A stretch of DNA of 64,000 nt from Dictyobacter vulcani (lineage in GTDB: Bacteria; Chloroflexota; Ktedonobacteria; Ktedonobacterales; Ktedonobacteraceae): contig NZ_BKZW01000001.1 of assembly GCF_008974265.1 (NCBI RefSeq), forward strand, positions 2,542,001-2,606,000, in the 5' to 3' direction. Made by a program: the position numbers and the translations under genes. The notes below the pieces were generated by a model. The model was not told the DNA's origin. It worked only from the letters and a program-made list of their open reading frames with translations, and ran no database searches. The first letter of the stretch is position 1, and every line of letters starts with the position of its first letter. Positions 1-7,411 of the stretch are shown one piece after another.

Positions 1-354
1 ATCCATGCGTGAAAGCTCACTTTTGCGCGGAAGAATCTCTTCAATTAATCCTGTTGTCTCATCTAACTTGCGGATTTTGACGTAATCGCCAACTGAAAGG
101 CGTGTGGGAGGGGCGTTTTCTGTGCTATCTCGCTTTTCTATACGTTCGACACGTTCAGTTGAAGTTTGATTAGCATATTTGTTGTTACGTTGTTGGGTTT
201 TTCCTACTGGTTTCGCTGCATTGGCTTCTGCAAATGCTTTTTTTAGTTTGCCTCGCAATGTACAGCGCAGGATGCCATCATCAGTATGCACATCGTAAAT
301 GCCATGCGCGCCGTTGAGGACCATGCCGGTCAGTTGTGCCGGATTATTAATCAA
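1..354 (-). CDS. rsgA: RsgA, ribosome small-subunit GTPase A (partial, N-terminal part)
   Basis: RsgA is a circularly permuted GTPase that helps mature the 30S ribosomal subunit. Only the first 118 codons are inside the window; the GTPase and zinc domains lie beyond the left edge. The visible part is the N-terminal OB-fold: an LTGMVLNGAHGIYDV segment, then LRCTLRGKLKK, a low-complexity insert of about 30 residues rich in Lys, Asn and Glu, and the typical GDYVKI and IEEILPRKSELSR motifs at the domain end. I place the start at a TTG codon at 354 because GGAGGG lies nine bases upstream; the nearest in-frame ATG would remove part of the first strand. A small ORF and a good minus-strand promoter lie upstream. 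Identification rests on the OB-fold motifs alone. Confidence 0.8.
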   Translation of the reverse strand, partial: MINNPAQLTGMVLNGAHGIYDVHTDDGILRCTLRGKLKKAFAEANAAKPVGKTQQRNNKYANQTSTERVERIEKRDSTENAPPTRLSVGDYVKIRKLDETTGLIEEILPRKSELSRMD

Positions 355-469
355 TGGTATATTCCCTCCAGGAACATAAAAAAACACGGTGTCAACAGTA
401 ATAATCTCAATGTAAGCTGTCTACCGTGCGGAGGGAGTGGAGCGTAGAACCATGCGTAGGGTGTTTGCG

Positions 470-595
470 CTAGTCAGGCATTTTGCATCGCTGGATGATA
501 CCATGAACCTGGCTATGTGGTTTTCGCCCTTTACCCTCAGCCTGGGTAGACAAGGTGCATATAGGCACAGTTGGTGAATACGTGTGCTTGGCCAT
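470..595 (-). CDS. 41-aa peptide upstream of rsgA, unknown function
   Basis: A short ORF opens with ATG at 595, seven bases after a near-perfect Shine-Dalgarno GGAGGTG, and ends at TAG 470-472. The peptide begins MAKHTYSPTVPICTLS, is basic in its second half (GKGRKPHSQ) and contains two cysteines. It sits between a strong promoter at 654-683 and rsgA, with 115 bases to the rsgA start, so it could be a leader peptide or an independent small protein. I recognise no family. The ribosome binding site and promoter are visible; that it is translated is inference. Confidence 0.4.
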   Translation of the reverse strand: MAKHTYSPTVPICTLSTQAEGKGRKPHSQVHGIIQRCKMPD

Positions 596-653
596 AAAAC
601 TGCACCTCCTTGACTGGACGAGCCAGAATTTGAAAAAACAGTATTGTTCTTAA

Positions 654-683
654 AGCATACTAGAATTTCTATACATTTGTCAA
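654..683 (-). promoter_or_regulatory. Sigma70-type promoter for the small ORF and rsgA
   Basis: Read on the minus strand: TTGACA (683-678), an 18-base spacer, then TATGCT (659-654). Transcription would start near 647, about 50 bases before the 41-aa ORF, and continue into rsgA. Confidence 0.65.
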
Positions 684-758
684 TGCGCAACAGGGACAAG
701 AAAAGTGCTTAATTGCCTTGATAAAAACAATCCCCAAATTTGCTTTATAACCACCTAC

Positions 759-787
759 TTGACAAGCGAATGAGTTTGTAGTATTCT
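759..787 (+). promoter_or_regulatory. Sigma70 promoter of the initiator tRNA array
   Basis: TTGACA (759-764), a 17-base spacer and TATTCT (782-787). The first tRNA begins at 799, eleven bases after the -10 box, so the transcript would have almost no leader. Spacing and both boxes are close to consensus. Confidence 0.85.
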
Positions 788-798
788 ATGAAAGTTGT

Positions 799-874
<76 letters not shown>

Positions 875-916
875 GTGTTTTATACACTTGCTAATTTTTA
901 CTTACCGATTTTTTGT

Positions 917-989
917 CGCGGGATAGAGCAGTGGTTAGCTCGTCGGGCTCATAACCCGGAGGTCATAGGTTCGAATCCTGTTCCCGCTA
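917..989 (+). tRNA. Initiator tRNA-Met (CAT), copy 2, CCA not encoded
   Basis: Same body as copy 1 except T instead of C in the T-stem, giving a U-G wobble. The 3' end reads ACCG, so the terminal A of CCA is not encoded and must come from processing and CCA-adding enzyme. Initiator features (C1/U72 mismatch, GGG/CCC anticodon stem) are kept. Confidence 0.93.
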
Positions 990-1020
990 CCGGTGTTTTA
1001 TACACCTTCCATTTTCCCGT

Positions 1021-1093
1021 CGCGGGATAGAGCAGTGGTTAGCTCGTCGGGCTCATAACCCGGAGGTCATAGGTTCGAATCCTGTTCCCGCTA
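1021..1093 (+). tRNA. Initiator tRNA-Met (CAT), copy 3, CCA not encoded
   Basis: Identical in its body to copy 2, with the same ACCG end. It starts exactly 104 bases after copy 2, within a direct tandem duplication that includes the spacer. Confidence 0.93.
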
Positions 1094-1124
1094 CCGGTGT
1101 TTTATACACCTTCCATTTTCCCGT

Positions 1125-1200
1125 CGCGGGATAGAGCAGTGGTTAGCTCGTCGGGCTCATAACCCGGAGGTCATAGGTTCGAATCCTGTTCCCGCTACCA
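1125..1200 (+). tRNA. Initiator tRNA-Met (CAT), copy 4
   Basis: Same body as copies 2 and 3, but with an encoded CCA (1198-1200). It starts 104 bases after copy 3 and is followed within five bases by the array terminator. Confidence 0.94.
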
Positions 1201-1204
1201 GAGC

Positions 1205-1240
1205 CCCTTCCATACATTCTATGGAAGGGACTTTTTTTTT
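1205..1240 (+). terminator. Intrinsic terminator of the tRNA array
   Basis: A 9-bp stem CCCTTCCAT/ATGGAAGGG with a 7-base loop is followed by AC and nine T residues. Confidence 0.9.
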
Positions 1241-1296
1241 GTGCTGTTCAAACAAAGAACAGCACAATGGTTTATCTTGATAGGAATGTCCATAGT

Positions 1297-2421
1297 TTAA
1301 TATTCGATAGGTCCATCCAGAGCTTCGCGTAAGGGAACTCCTGCCATGCCGATCTCACGTGTCAGGCGATCCAGATAGCGCTGAATGCCATAAATGCGTT
1401 CCATTAAACGCACTGTACCGTGTTCTCGACATTGTTGAATAGATTCAATCGCCAGATCGACGCCTGCCTGGATCTCACCTCCACGTACCAGAGCCATGGC
1501 ACGGGCGGTTTTAAGCAGAATCTCCCAGTGTTTGGTTGGCTCCAGATTCTTTTCTGCTTTATCCAGATAATCCATGGCTTGTTGCGTTTGTCCCAGATGG
1601 GTATAGCTGCGGCCATATTCTTCATAGACGGTACCCAGGCTATATTGTCCGCAGGTACTGCTTTCCGCTGGATTGATCTGACAGGATAGTTCCTCGGCTA
1701 CTGCCAGGGCACGCTCGAACTCTGTGAGACGATTGGCACGTAGGTAGGCGCGTCCTAAGAGCTGGATGGCATTGCCACGGGCCGCCACGTCCGCCTGAGG
1801 CGTTTTATCGCGGGCCGCTTCCAGATATTCAATGCCTTGATGGACGTCACCGCCACGGCATAGCATATCTCCTTCATACGTTAGAGCGATATTTAGCAAT
1901 GTATCGTTGCGCAGCAAACGCGCCACGCGTTCCATCTCGCGATAATGATTGAGGGCGTACTGGGAGTCATGTGAGCGCGTAATCACCGATTTAACATAAC
2001 CGGCAAGGTGTAGTGCCTGGGCTAATTTTTGTAAAAAGAGATGATTTTCGTTGAGAATCTGTGTATTGAGATCCTGTACTAACCGTTCAACCAGTGTATT
2101 TGCCTCATAGCTGCGGGCCAGATTTGTGAGATCCCATATATGGTTCATGGAAACATCTATCTGGTCCAGGGTTAAAGCTGTATATGCATTTCTGGCAATG
2201 CCCAGCCGTTCCGGGTCAGCACCGAGCAATGTGGCCACACGTCGGAGCTCGCGTACATCATTGAGAAGGGTTGATCCGCTCTCCCAGCGTCGTAAGGTGC
2301 GCACATCAACTGATAAATCGGTTGCCAGTTGTTCCTGTGTTAATGCATGTTTATCCCGATATTCACGCACAACTTGAGACAATGGAGAATTACTACGTCT
2401 TTTTTGTGTATGTACTGACAT
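1297..2421 (-). CDS. XRE-family transcriptional regulator with TPR-like C-terminal domain
   Basis: A 374-residue regulator. Residues about 14-70 form a Cro/C1-type helix-turn-helix (LTQEQLATDLSVDVRTLRRWESG is the recognisable recognition helix area, then LRRVATLLGADPERLG). The remaining 300 residues are alpha-helical repeats of TPR type, with segments such as ALNHYREMERVARLL, GIEYLEAARDK and AMDYLDKAEKNLEP. Such XRE-TPR proteins often sense peptides or small ligands in Gram-positive and Chloroflexota relatives; the ligand here is unknown. The gene stands alone between the tRNA array and a divergent small gene. A dyad about 75 bases upstream could be its own operator. Confidence 0.82.
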   Translation of the reverse strand: MSVHTQKRRSNSPLSQVVREYRDKHALTQEQLATDLSVDVRTLRRWESGSTLLNDVRELRRVATLLGADPERLGIARNAYTALTLDQIDVSMNHIWDLTNLARSYEANTLVERLVQDLNTQILNENHLFLQKLAQALHLAGYVKSVITRSHDSQYALNHYREMERVARLLRNDTLLNIALTYEGDMLCRGGDVHQGIEYLEAARDKTPQADVAARGNAIQLLGRAYLRANRLTEFERALAVAEELSCQINPAESSTCGQYSLGTVYEEYGRSYTHLGQTQQAMDYLDKAEKNLEPTKHWEILLKTARAMALVRGGEIQAGVDLAIESIQQCREHGTVRLMERIYGIQRYLDRLTREIGMAGVPLREALDGPIEY

Positions 2422-2495
2422 CGCATGTCCTCTTCCTGATTCCTACCTATCCACACCAAAAGCGATAGAGGTCCTGTAAAATGAAGCTTTTTAGA

Positions 2496-2512
2496 CCAAT
2501 ACTATATATTGG
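2496..2512. promoter_or_regulatory. Operator-like dyad upstream of the XRE regulator
   Basis: CCAATA and TATTGG form a perfect 6-bp inverted repeat separated by five bases. It lies between the divergent XRE gene and the 75-aa gene. On the minus strand a weak TTGCTA box (about 2530) is followed after about 17 bases by AT-rich -10-like sequence inside the dyad. Binding by the neighbouring regulator is inference. Confidence 0.35.
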
Positions 2513-2577
2513 ACGCTCAGATAGTATAGCAAGTTTTTTACGTTCTTGACAATACTAATAGGAAGAAAGGGTGCAGG

Positions 2578-2805
2578 ATGATGGGTGAATGTCGAAGTGA
2601 AGTAGCAAGGCTTAGAGAGCAGATTGAAACTGTCTGCGGAGCTATGAACCAGATGCTCTATGGATATGCTATGACTGCAAGACACGATATCATTAATCAC
2701 AGGTATAATACCCTGGGCTCTTATCAGGATGAACTGGAGACCATAATAGGAGAAGAGCAAGCGCTTGATATTGTGATAGAAACCTATAATCGTGTTGTGC
2801 GTTGA
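2578..2805 (+). CDS. Small helical protein of 75 aa, unknown function
   Basis: A 75-residue protein starting at either of two adjacent ATG codons, preceded by GGAAGAAAGG. It looks like a real protein: amphipathic helix SEVARLREQIETVCGAMNQ, a central YGYAMTARHDIINHRYNTLG and an acidic end DELETIIGEEQALD. No signal peptide or membrane segment is visible. I do not recognise the family. It is transcribed divergently from the XRE regulator and is followed by a hairpin, which suggests a single-gene unit. Confidence 0.65.
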   Translation: MMGECRSEVARLREQIETVCGAMNQMLYGYAMTARHDIINHRYNTLGSYQDELETIIGEEQALDIVIETYNRVVR

Positions 2806-2831
2806 AAGACTTAATGTGCACATTGGTGGCT

Positions 2832-2865
2832 TGATGAATTTTCTTAAAAGCAGGAAAATTCATCA
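2832..2865 (+). terminator. Hairpin after the 75-aa gene
   Basis: A 12-bp stem TGATGAATTTTC/GAAAATTCATCA with a 10-base loop, 27 bases after the stop codon. There is no T-tract behind it, so it may act as a weak terminator or a 3' stabiliser. Confidence 0.55.
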
Positions 2866-2874
2866 GATAACCCC

Positions 2875-2903
2875 TTGCATCCTATTGATAGTCGTGATAT
2901 TAT
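2875..2903 (+). promoter_or_regulatory. Sigma70 promoter of the second tRNA-Met
   Basis: TTGCAT (2875-2880), 17-base spacer, TATTAT (2898-2903). The tRNA begins about 57 bases downstream, leaving a short 5' leader to be trimmed. Confidence 0.75.
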
Positions 2904-2960
2904 ATTCCCGTACCAAAAACGACAGATAAATCTCTGCTAAAGCAAAGATCTGCCTTTTCT

Positions 2961-3036
2961 GGCGGCGTAGCTCAGTCGGTAGAGCAAAGGACTCATAAGC
3001 CTTGTGTCACAGGTTCGATTCCTGTCGCCGCTACCA
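2961..3036 (+). tRNA. tRNA with CAT anticodon, probably elongator tRNA-Met
   Basis: A 76-base cloverleaf with encoded CCA. The acceptor stem is paired throughout (G1-U72 wobble first), which sets it apart from the initiator copies. D-stem GCTC/GAGC, T-loop TTCGATT. The anticodon stem AAGGA/GCCTT has an A-G mismatch next to the loop. A CAT anticodon could also be tRNA-Ile2 with lysidine at C34; overall form fits elongator Met better. Confidence 0.85.
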
Positions 3037-3041
3037 TCTTA

Positions 3042-3070
3042 GGAGAAGCTCAAATGCTTCTCCTTTTTTT
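3042..3070 (+). terminator. Intrinsic terminator after tRNA-Met
   Basis: 8-bp stem GGAGAAGC/GCTTCTCC with a 6-base loop, then seven T residues. Confidence 0.9.
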
Positions 3071-3233
3071 GTGCAAATGACTTTCTTCGTCAGTTCCAGC
3101 TTATCACATCACACCCTTGCAAGAGTGAGTTATAATTGTGCGTTTGTTGAAATTGATAAAATGTAATGGTATAGTTTTTAGTGTAAACAATTATAAAGAC
3201 ACAATAAAGATGATAGATGTAGTAAGGGGGGGG

Positions 3234-4016
3234 ATGAAGATCGCTGTCGATATTGATGGCACGCTTTGCTGGGCTAATTTGCCAGTGTTTTTGAACGAGT
3301 GCAACACTCTATTTGACCTTAAGATTGATCGAGAGACACTGGCAAAGATCGAAAGCAAACAAGAATTCTATGCATTGCCAGAAGTACAGTCCGTACGCAA
3401 GCAGAATGAGTACATTGAGCGAGAGTTGGCCTGGATACAGTTTCGTGAAAAATGCCTCCTTACAGTGCTTCTAGTGGATGATGCTGTTGAAGGCGTTGCA
3501 AAGCTCGCTCAGCTTGGGCAGCTTGCCTACTATACTGCGCGCCATAGTCGCCTTCTAGACGTACAGATTGAAATCGAACGGGCAACAAAACAATGGCTCA
3601 AGCAGCATCACTTTATCAATGACACAAAGGTCGTGTTTTGCAATGAAATACGAGGTAAAGTGCGCAAGATGGTGAAACTGGCAAAGAGCGATTGGGTTCT
3701 GCTAATCGATGACAATTACCAGAGCATTATCGAGGAGATCAATCAGTTACCTTGTACTGACTATAAACTCCTCTGTGAAAAGTTGACACTGGTTGCAATC
3801 CATGCTGAGACGGGCGATCTCCCATTAACTGATTTGAATGTCGTTGCACTTCCATATTGGGACGAGATAGAGGCGATAATAGGAAGGATACCAGACTATG
3901 CCAAAACAACCACCTCCACAAAAGCCTCCAAATACCGAACCTCCACAAAAACCAGCACCATCTCCCAAGACCCCATTTCCACCAGAACCACCGAAGACGG
4001 AGCCGCCATTGCCTGA
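3234..4016 (+). CDS. HAD-superfamily hydrolase-like protein
   Basis: The first HAD motif is clear at the N-terminus: MKIAVDIDGTLCW, with the nucleophile Asp and the DxDGT pattern. Later, QLAYYTARHSRLL fits motif II (Thr) and WVLLIDDNYQSI fits motif IV (acidic pair), so a phosphatase or nucleotidase-like fold of about 220 residues is likely; the substrate is unknown. I choose ATG 3234, directly behind AAGGGGGGG, over an upstream in-frame ATG at 3138 that adds 32 residues with no ribosome binding site. The last 36 residues are a Thr/Ser-rich low-complexity tail. The same bases in the +1 frame encode a proline-rich peptide with its own ribosome binding site, so the true end of this protein is uncertain. 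Confidence 0.7.
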   Translation: MKIAVDIDGTLCWANLPVFLNECNTLFDLKIDRETLAKIESKQEFYALPEVQSVRKQNEYIERELAWIQFREKCLLTVLLVDDAVEGVAKLAQLGQLAYYTARHSRLLDVQIEIERATKQWLKQHHFINDTKVVFCNEIRGKVRKMVKLAKSDWVLLIDDNYQSIIEEINQLPCTDYKLLCEKLTLVAIHAETGDLPLTDLNVVALPYWDEIEAIIGRIPDYAKTTTSTKASKYRTSTKTSTISQDPISTRTTEDGAAIA

Positions 4017-4035
4017 TAGGAAAAAGCGCAAATAA
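3898..4035 (+). CDS. Proline-rich 45-aa protein overlapping the HAD gene
   Basis: ATG at 3898 follows AGGAAGG by about eight bases. The ORF runs in the +1 frame relative to the HAD gene and overlaps its last 119 bases. The product begins MPKQPPPQKPPNTEPP and ends in the basic RKKRK; prolines recur in PP pairs throughout. Polyproline-rich peptides of this sort can bind SH3 or WW-like modules or form extended rods, but no function can be assigned. The regular PP periodicity and the ribosome binding site favour real translation; the underlying CCACCTCCACAA-type DNA repeat could also create it by chance. Confidence 0.45.
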   Translation: MPKQPPPQKPPNTEPPQKPAPSPKTPFPPEPPKTEPPLPDRKKRK

Positions 4036-4220
4036 CATCTTTAACCTCTTGCAAGGATTTTGATATCACTGTAATGTTCCAATAAGAGTAAAATTCAAAT
4101 ACACCCTTAGTATGAGGCGTTAAAAAATCTTATAATAGACACATATAGTGCTTATTTATAATGCAGGTGAAGACCCACTGACTGGTTGTATATATAGTTA
4201 TTTGCGTAGGAATGAATACT

Positions 4221-6956
4221 ATGGATCACATTCAGGATACTGAAGAGGGGCGGCGGTTGACGTTGACTCAGCAGGGGACTGCCCATTGGAAGCATTGGGG
4301 TCCTTATTTGAGTGATCGCCAGTGGGGGACGGTGCGGGAGGATTATAGCGCGGATGGTCAGCCGTGGACGTATCTGACGCATGATGATGCGCGCTTTCGG
4401 GCGTATCGCTGGGGTGAGGATGGTATTGCAGGACTCTGCGATGCCGATCAGTGTTTGTGCTTTGGGGTGACCCTCTGGAATGGTCAGGATGATCGTTTAA
4501 AAGAGCGGCTATTTGGTTTGACGAATGGTGAGGGCAACCACGGTGAGGATGTCAAAGAATATTATTTCTATCTGGATAATGTGCCAAGCCATGCGTATAT
4601 GAAGTGCCTCTATAAGTATCCCCAGACGAAATTTCCTTATGAAGATTTGCGGGCGGAAAATAATCGCCGTAAGGCTGATCCCGCCAGTTTTGAGTATGAG
4701 CTGCTGGATACAGGCATCTTCAATGAGCAGCGCTACTTTGATGTCCTGGTGGAATATGCCAAATATACGCCAGAGGATATTTTGATTCAGTTGAGTATTA
4801 CTAACCGGGGTCCAGAGGCGGCTCCTTTGTATGTGCTGCCCACACTCTGGTTTCGCAATACCTGGTCCTGGGGTCCTGATCTGAAAAAACCTGTCTTACA
4901 TACCCGGCTAACCACACAGCCAGATATACACATGATTGAAGCTCAGGGTACTGACCCGGATATGGACCCGATGTGGCTCTATGCGACCGGTGCTGAGCGT
5001 GTGCTGTTTACTGAAAATGAGACCAATAATGTCCATTTCGGTTGGGAAGCGAATTCCTCGCCCTATGTCAAGGATGGCTTTGAGCAATATCTGGTCCATG
5101 GACAACAGGCAGCGGTTAATCCTCTGGAGACAGGCACGAAGGCGGCTCCTCTCTACCAGTTGCAGATCGCAGCCGGGGAGACGCGAGTGCTTCGTTTGCG
5201 TCTGAGCAATAGCGCCATCCTGGAAGATCCTTTTGCGGAACAACAGTGCCAGGAACTGCTCCAGAGGCGGCGACAAGAGGCCGATGCCTTTTATCAGGCT
5301 GTTACCCCCTTTACTTTATCCGACGACCTGCTCACTATTCAACGTCAGGCTTTTGTGGGTATGCTGTGGAATAAGCAGTTTTACTCGTATGTGGTGAGAG
5401 ACTGGCTCAAGGGCGATGTGGACTATTCACCTCCTCCCCAACGTAAGTCTGGCCGTAATGCTGGCTGGCAGCATCTGTTTATGAAGGATATTATCTCGAT
5501 GCCAGATAACTGGGAATATCCCTGGTTCGCGGCCTGGGATCTGGCGTTCCATGCTATTCCGCTGGCGATGATTGATCCTGCTTTTGCCAAACAGCAAATG
5601 CTGGCATTGATGCAGCCCTGGAGCATGCATCCAAATGGTCAGATTCCTGCTTATGAGTGGTCGTTTAATGACTTGAATCCACCAGTACAGGCCTGGGCAG
5701 TCTGGCGCGTCTATAAAATTGAAGCCAAAATGTATGGCCTGGGCGATCGCTTCTTTCTCGAACAGGCTTTTCAAAAGTTATCGTTGTACTTTACCTGGTG
5801 GCTGAATCGCAAGGATATCGATGGCAATGATATCTTTCAGGGTGGCTTCCTGGGGCTGGATAATATCGGCCCTTTTGATCGTAGCAATATTCCTGCCGGC
5901 ATCAGTGGCTACCTGGATCAATCGGATGCCACTGGTTGGATGGGGATGTTTAGTTTGAATATGTTGCGCATCGCGGTTGAATTGGCCAGCCAGGATGAGA
6001 CCTATGAGCAAATGGCGATCCAATACCTGTTGCATTTCCTCTTTATTGCGCGCGCCATCAATGAAAGTGCAGAGAATGGTGAAAGTCTGTGGGATGATGT
6101 GGATGGCTTTTATTATGATGTGCTGCATTTTGCGGATGGTATTGAGATCGACGGAGAGAAATTTATCTCGATGAAACTGCGCTCGGTGGTCGGTCTGGTA
6201 CCATTGCTGGCGATTGAGGGCATTGATATCGCCTTTTTGCAGTCGGCGAAACTGGCAGATTTCCGGCAGCGTTTTGATAGCCTGTTAAGCTCAGGAACCG
6301 AGCTAACCAGCCATGAGGATGTAGAGATCAAAGGTGATATGGATAGTGGGTTGATGCAGGGTATTATGTTGTCCCTGGTGAAACCCGAGCGCCTCAAACG
6401 CATTCTGGCCCGCTTGCTCGACGAGAATGAATTTCTCAGTCCGTATGGTATCCGTTCGCTATCAAAATATCATGAACAACATCCCTACATTTTGCCTGGC
6501 CTGCACATGGCGGATGGACAGCCGTATCAAGTTCAATATATGCCCGCAGAGTCCCGGATCAAGGACTTTGGTGGTAACTCTAACTGGCGCGGCCCGATCT
6601 GGTTTCCAATTAATTTCTTATTGATCGAAGCTCTACAGAAATTTCATCAATATCTGGGGAATGATTTCAAAGTAGAGTGCCCTACAGGTTCGGGACAGTT
6701 TATGACGCTCTGGGAGGTCGCAGCCGAGCTTTCGACACGCCTGATCAGTATCTTTCAACAGGATGCTACTGGCAATCGCCCTGTCTATGGTGGTATCGCT
6801 CCTTTCCAGCAAGATCCCAACTGGAAAGACCTGATTCTTTTCTATGAATACTTTCATGGGGACAATGGAGCCGGACTCGGTGCCAGCCATCAGACTGGCT
6901 GGACTGGCCTGGTTGCCAAGTTGATCCAACAACAGACTGAACACACTATCTCGTAG
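4221..6956 (+). CDS. Large glucosidase of the GH63 / MGH1-like (alpha/alpha)6 family
   Basis: A 911-residue cytoplasmic glycosidase. Bacterial members of this group hydrolyse alpha-glucosidic bonds in small glucosides or glycans. The N-terminal 350 residues are beta-rich (super-sandwich type, for example HWGPYLSDRQWGTVREDY and YFDVLVEYAKYTPEDI); from about residue 380 the helical barrel follows. Motifs typical of the group include WFAAWDLAFHAIPLA, EWSFNDLNPPVQAWA (about 478) and NWRGPIWFPINFLLIEAL (about 785). No signal peptide is present. Of two close ATG codons I prefer 4221, nine bases after AGGA, over 4212, which abuts it. The gene stands alone and a long palindrome follows it. The exact substrate cannot be read from sequence. 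Confidence 0.85.
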   Translation: MDHIQDTEEGRRLTLTQQGTAHWKHWGPYLSDRQWGTVREDYSADGQPWTYLTHDDARFRAYRWGEDGIAGLCDADQCLCFGVTLWNGQDDRLKERLFGLTNGEGNHGEDVKEYYFYLDNVPSHAYMKCLYKYPQTKFPYEDLRAENNRRKADPASFEYELLDTGIFNEQRYFDVLVEYAKYTPEDILIQLSITNRGPEAAPLYVLPTLWFRNTWSWGPDLKKPVLHTRLTTQPDIHMIEAQGTDPDMDPMWLYATGAERVLFTENETNNVHFGWEANSSPYVKDGFEQYLVHGQQAAVNPLETGTKAAPLYQLQIAAGETRVLRLRLSNSAILEDPFAEQQCQELLQRRRQEADAFYQAVTPFTLSDDLLTIQRQAFVGMLWNKQFYSYVVRDWLKGDVDYSPPPQRKSGRNAGWQHLFMKDIISMPDNWEYPWFAAWDLAFHAIPLAMIDPAFAKQQMLALMQPWSMHPNGQIPAYEWSFNDLNPPVQAWAVWRVYKIEAKMYGLGDRFFLEQAFQKLSLYFTWWLNRKDIDGNDIFQGGFLGLDNIGPFDRSNIPAGISGYLDQSDATGWMGMFSLNMLRIAVELASQDETYEQMAIQYLLHFLFIARAINESAENGESLWDDVDGFYYDVLHFADGIEIDGEKFISMKLRSVVGLVPLLAIEGIDIAFLQSAKLADFRQRFDSLLSSGTELTSHEDVEIKGDMDSGLMQGIMLSLVKPERLKRILARLLDENEFLSPYGIRSLSKYHEQHPYILPGLHMADGQPYQVQYMPAESRIKDFGGNSNWRGPIWFPINFLLIEALQKFHQYLGNDFKVECPTGSGQFMTLWEVAAELSTRLISIFQQDATGNRPVYGGIAPFQQDPNWKDLILFYEYFHGDNGAGLGASHQTGWTGLVAKLIQQQTEHTIS

Positions 6957-6967
6957 CAGCTTTAATT

Positions 6968-7014
6968 GTGTTTTATGGTGTTGCATGCGCCCCTGATGCA
7001 ACACCATAAAACAC
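6968..7014. repeat. Perfect 19-bp inverted repeat after the glucosidase gene
   Basis: Arms 6968-6986 and 6996-7014 are fully complementary with a 9-base loop. There is no T-tract. It begins 11 bases after the stop codon and may stabilise or end the glucosidase transcript. The bases just right of it (AGAGCGCC, four bases, GGCGCGA) resemble the reverse complement of the left flank of the palindrome at 40997. Confidence 0.8.
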
Positions 7015-7261
7015 GATGAGAGCGCCGTGTGGCGCGAGACTCATACACAATAACCATGGTTGCCATGAGGATCAGGCACACTCTAAGCTGAAAAGATAGC
7101 TCTTTTGGAGCTATCTACTACTCCACTGCGTATAAGACAACAGAGGACTTATTGTCCCGCTATCTTTATTTTTTCATCCAGTCCTCGCTATGCCGTACAG
7201 GCATAAATAGTTGACTGTTGTAAAGCTGGTAATAGCTTTATAGTGAAGAAAGAGTACTGCT

Positions 7262-7411
7262 ATGACAGACCCACAGGCTAATATTGTGAACGAAACTGAG
7301 ATTTTAGATCGAGCGGTTTCACGCAAGTGGAATAAGTTTACCTGGAGTGGACTGATTATTATTGGAATTGGTTGTCTCCTGGTCGTGACAATGAGAACAT
7401 TCCTTCCATGA
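7262..7411 (+). CDS. 49-aa single-span membrane peptide
   Basis: A small ORF with AAGAAAGAG about eight bases before its ATG. The peptide has a hydrophilic acidic N-terminal half (MTDPQANIVNETEILDRAV), a basic stretch RKWNKF, one hydrophobic segment TWSGLIIIGIGCLLVVTM, and a short tail ending FLP. The positive-inside pattern suggests the N-terminus in the cytoplasm. It stands alone, 300 bases after the glucosidase gene. Function is unknown; small bitopic peptides often modulate larger membrane proteins. Confidence 0.6.
   Translation: MTDPQANIVNETEILDRAVSRKWNKFTWSGLIIIGIGCLLVVTMRTFLP

Larger units (their letters stand above)
917..1199 (+). repeat. Tandem 104-bp duplication carrying tRNA plus spacer
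   Basis: Copies 2, 3 and 4 start at 917, 1021 and 1125, an exact 104-base period. The two complete units contain the tRNA followed by a near-identical spacer with TTTTATACACCTTCCATTTT. Copy 1 is 118 bases before copy 2 and its spacer differs, so recent amplification affected copies 2-4. Confidence 0.9.

Noticed and set aside
421..699. 92-codon minus-strand frame starting at 699
   Set aside because: It overlaps the promoter at 654-683 and lacks a ribosome binding site; the 41-aa frame within has the GGAGGTG site.
2491..2823. 110-codon minus-strand frame opposite the 75-aa gene
   Set aside because: Antisense to a better-supported small gene; rich in Ser/His/Tyr from reverse reading.
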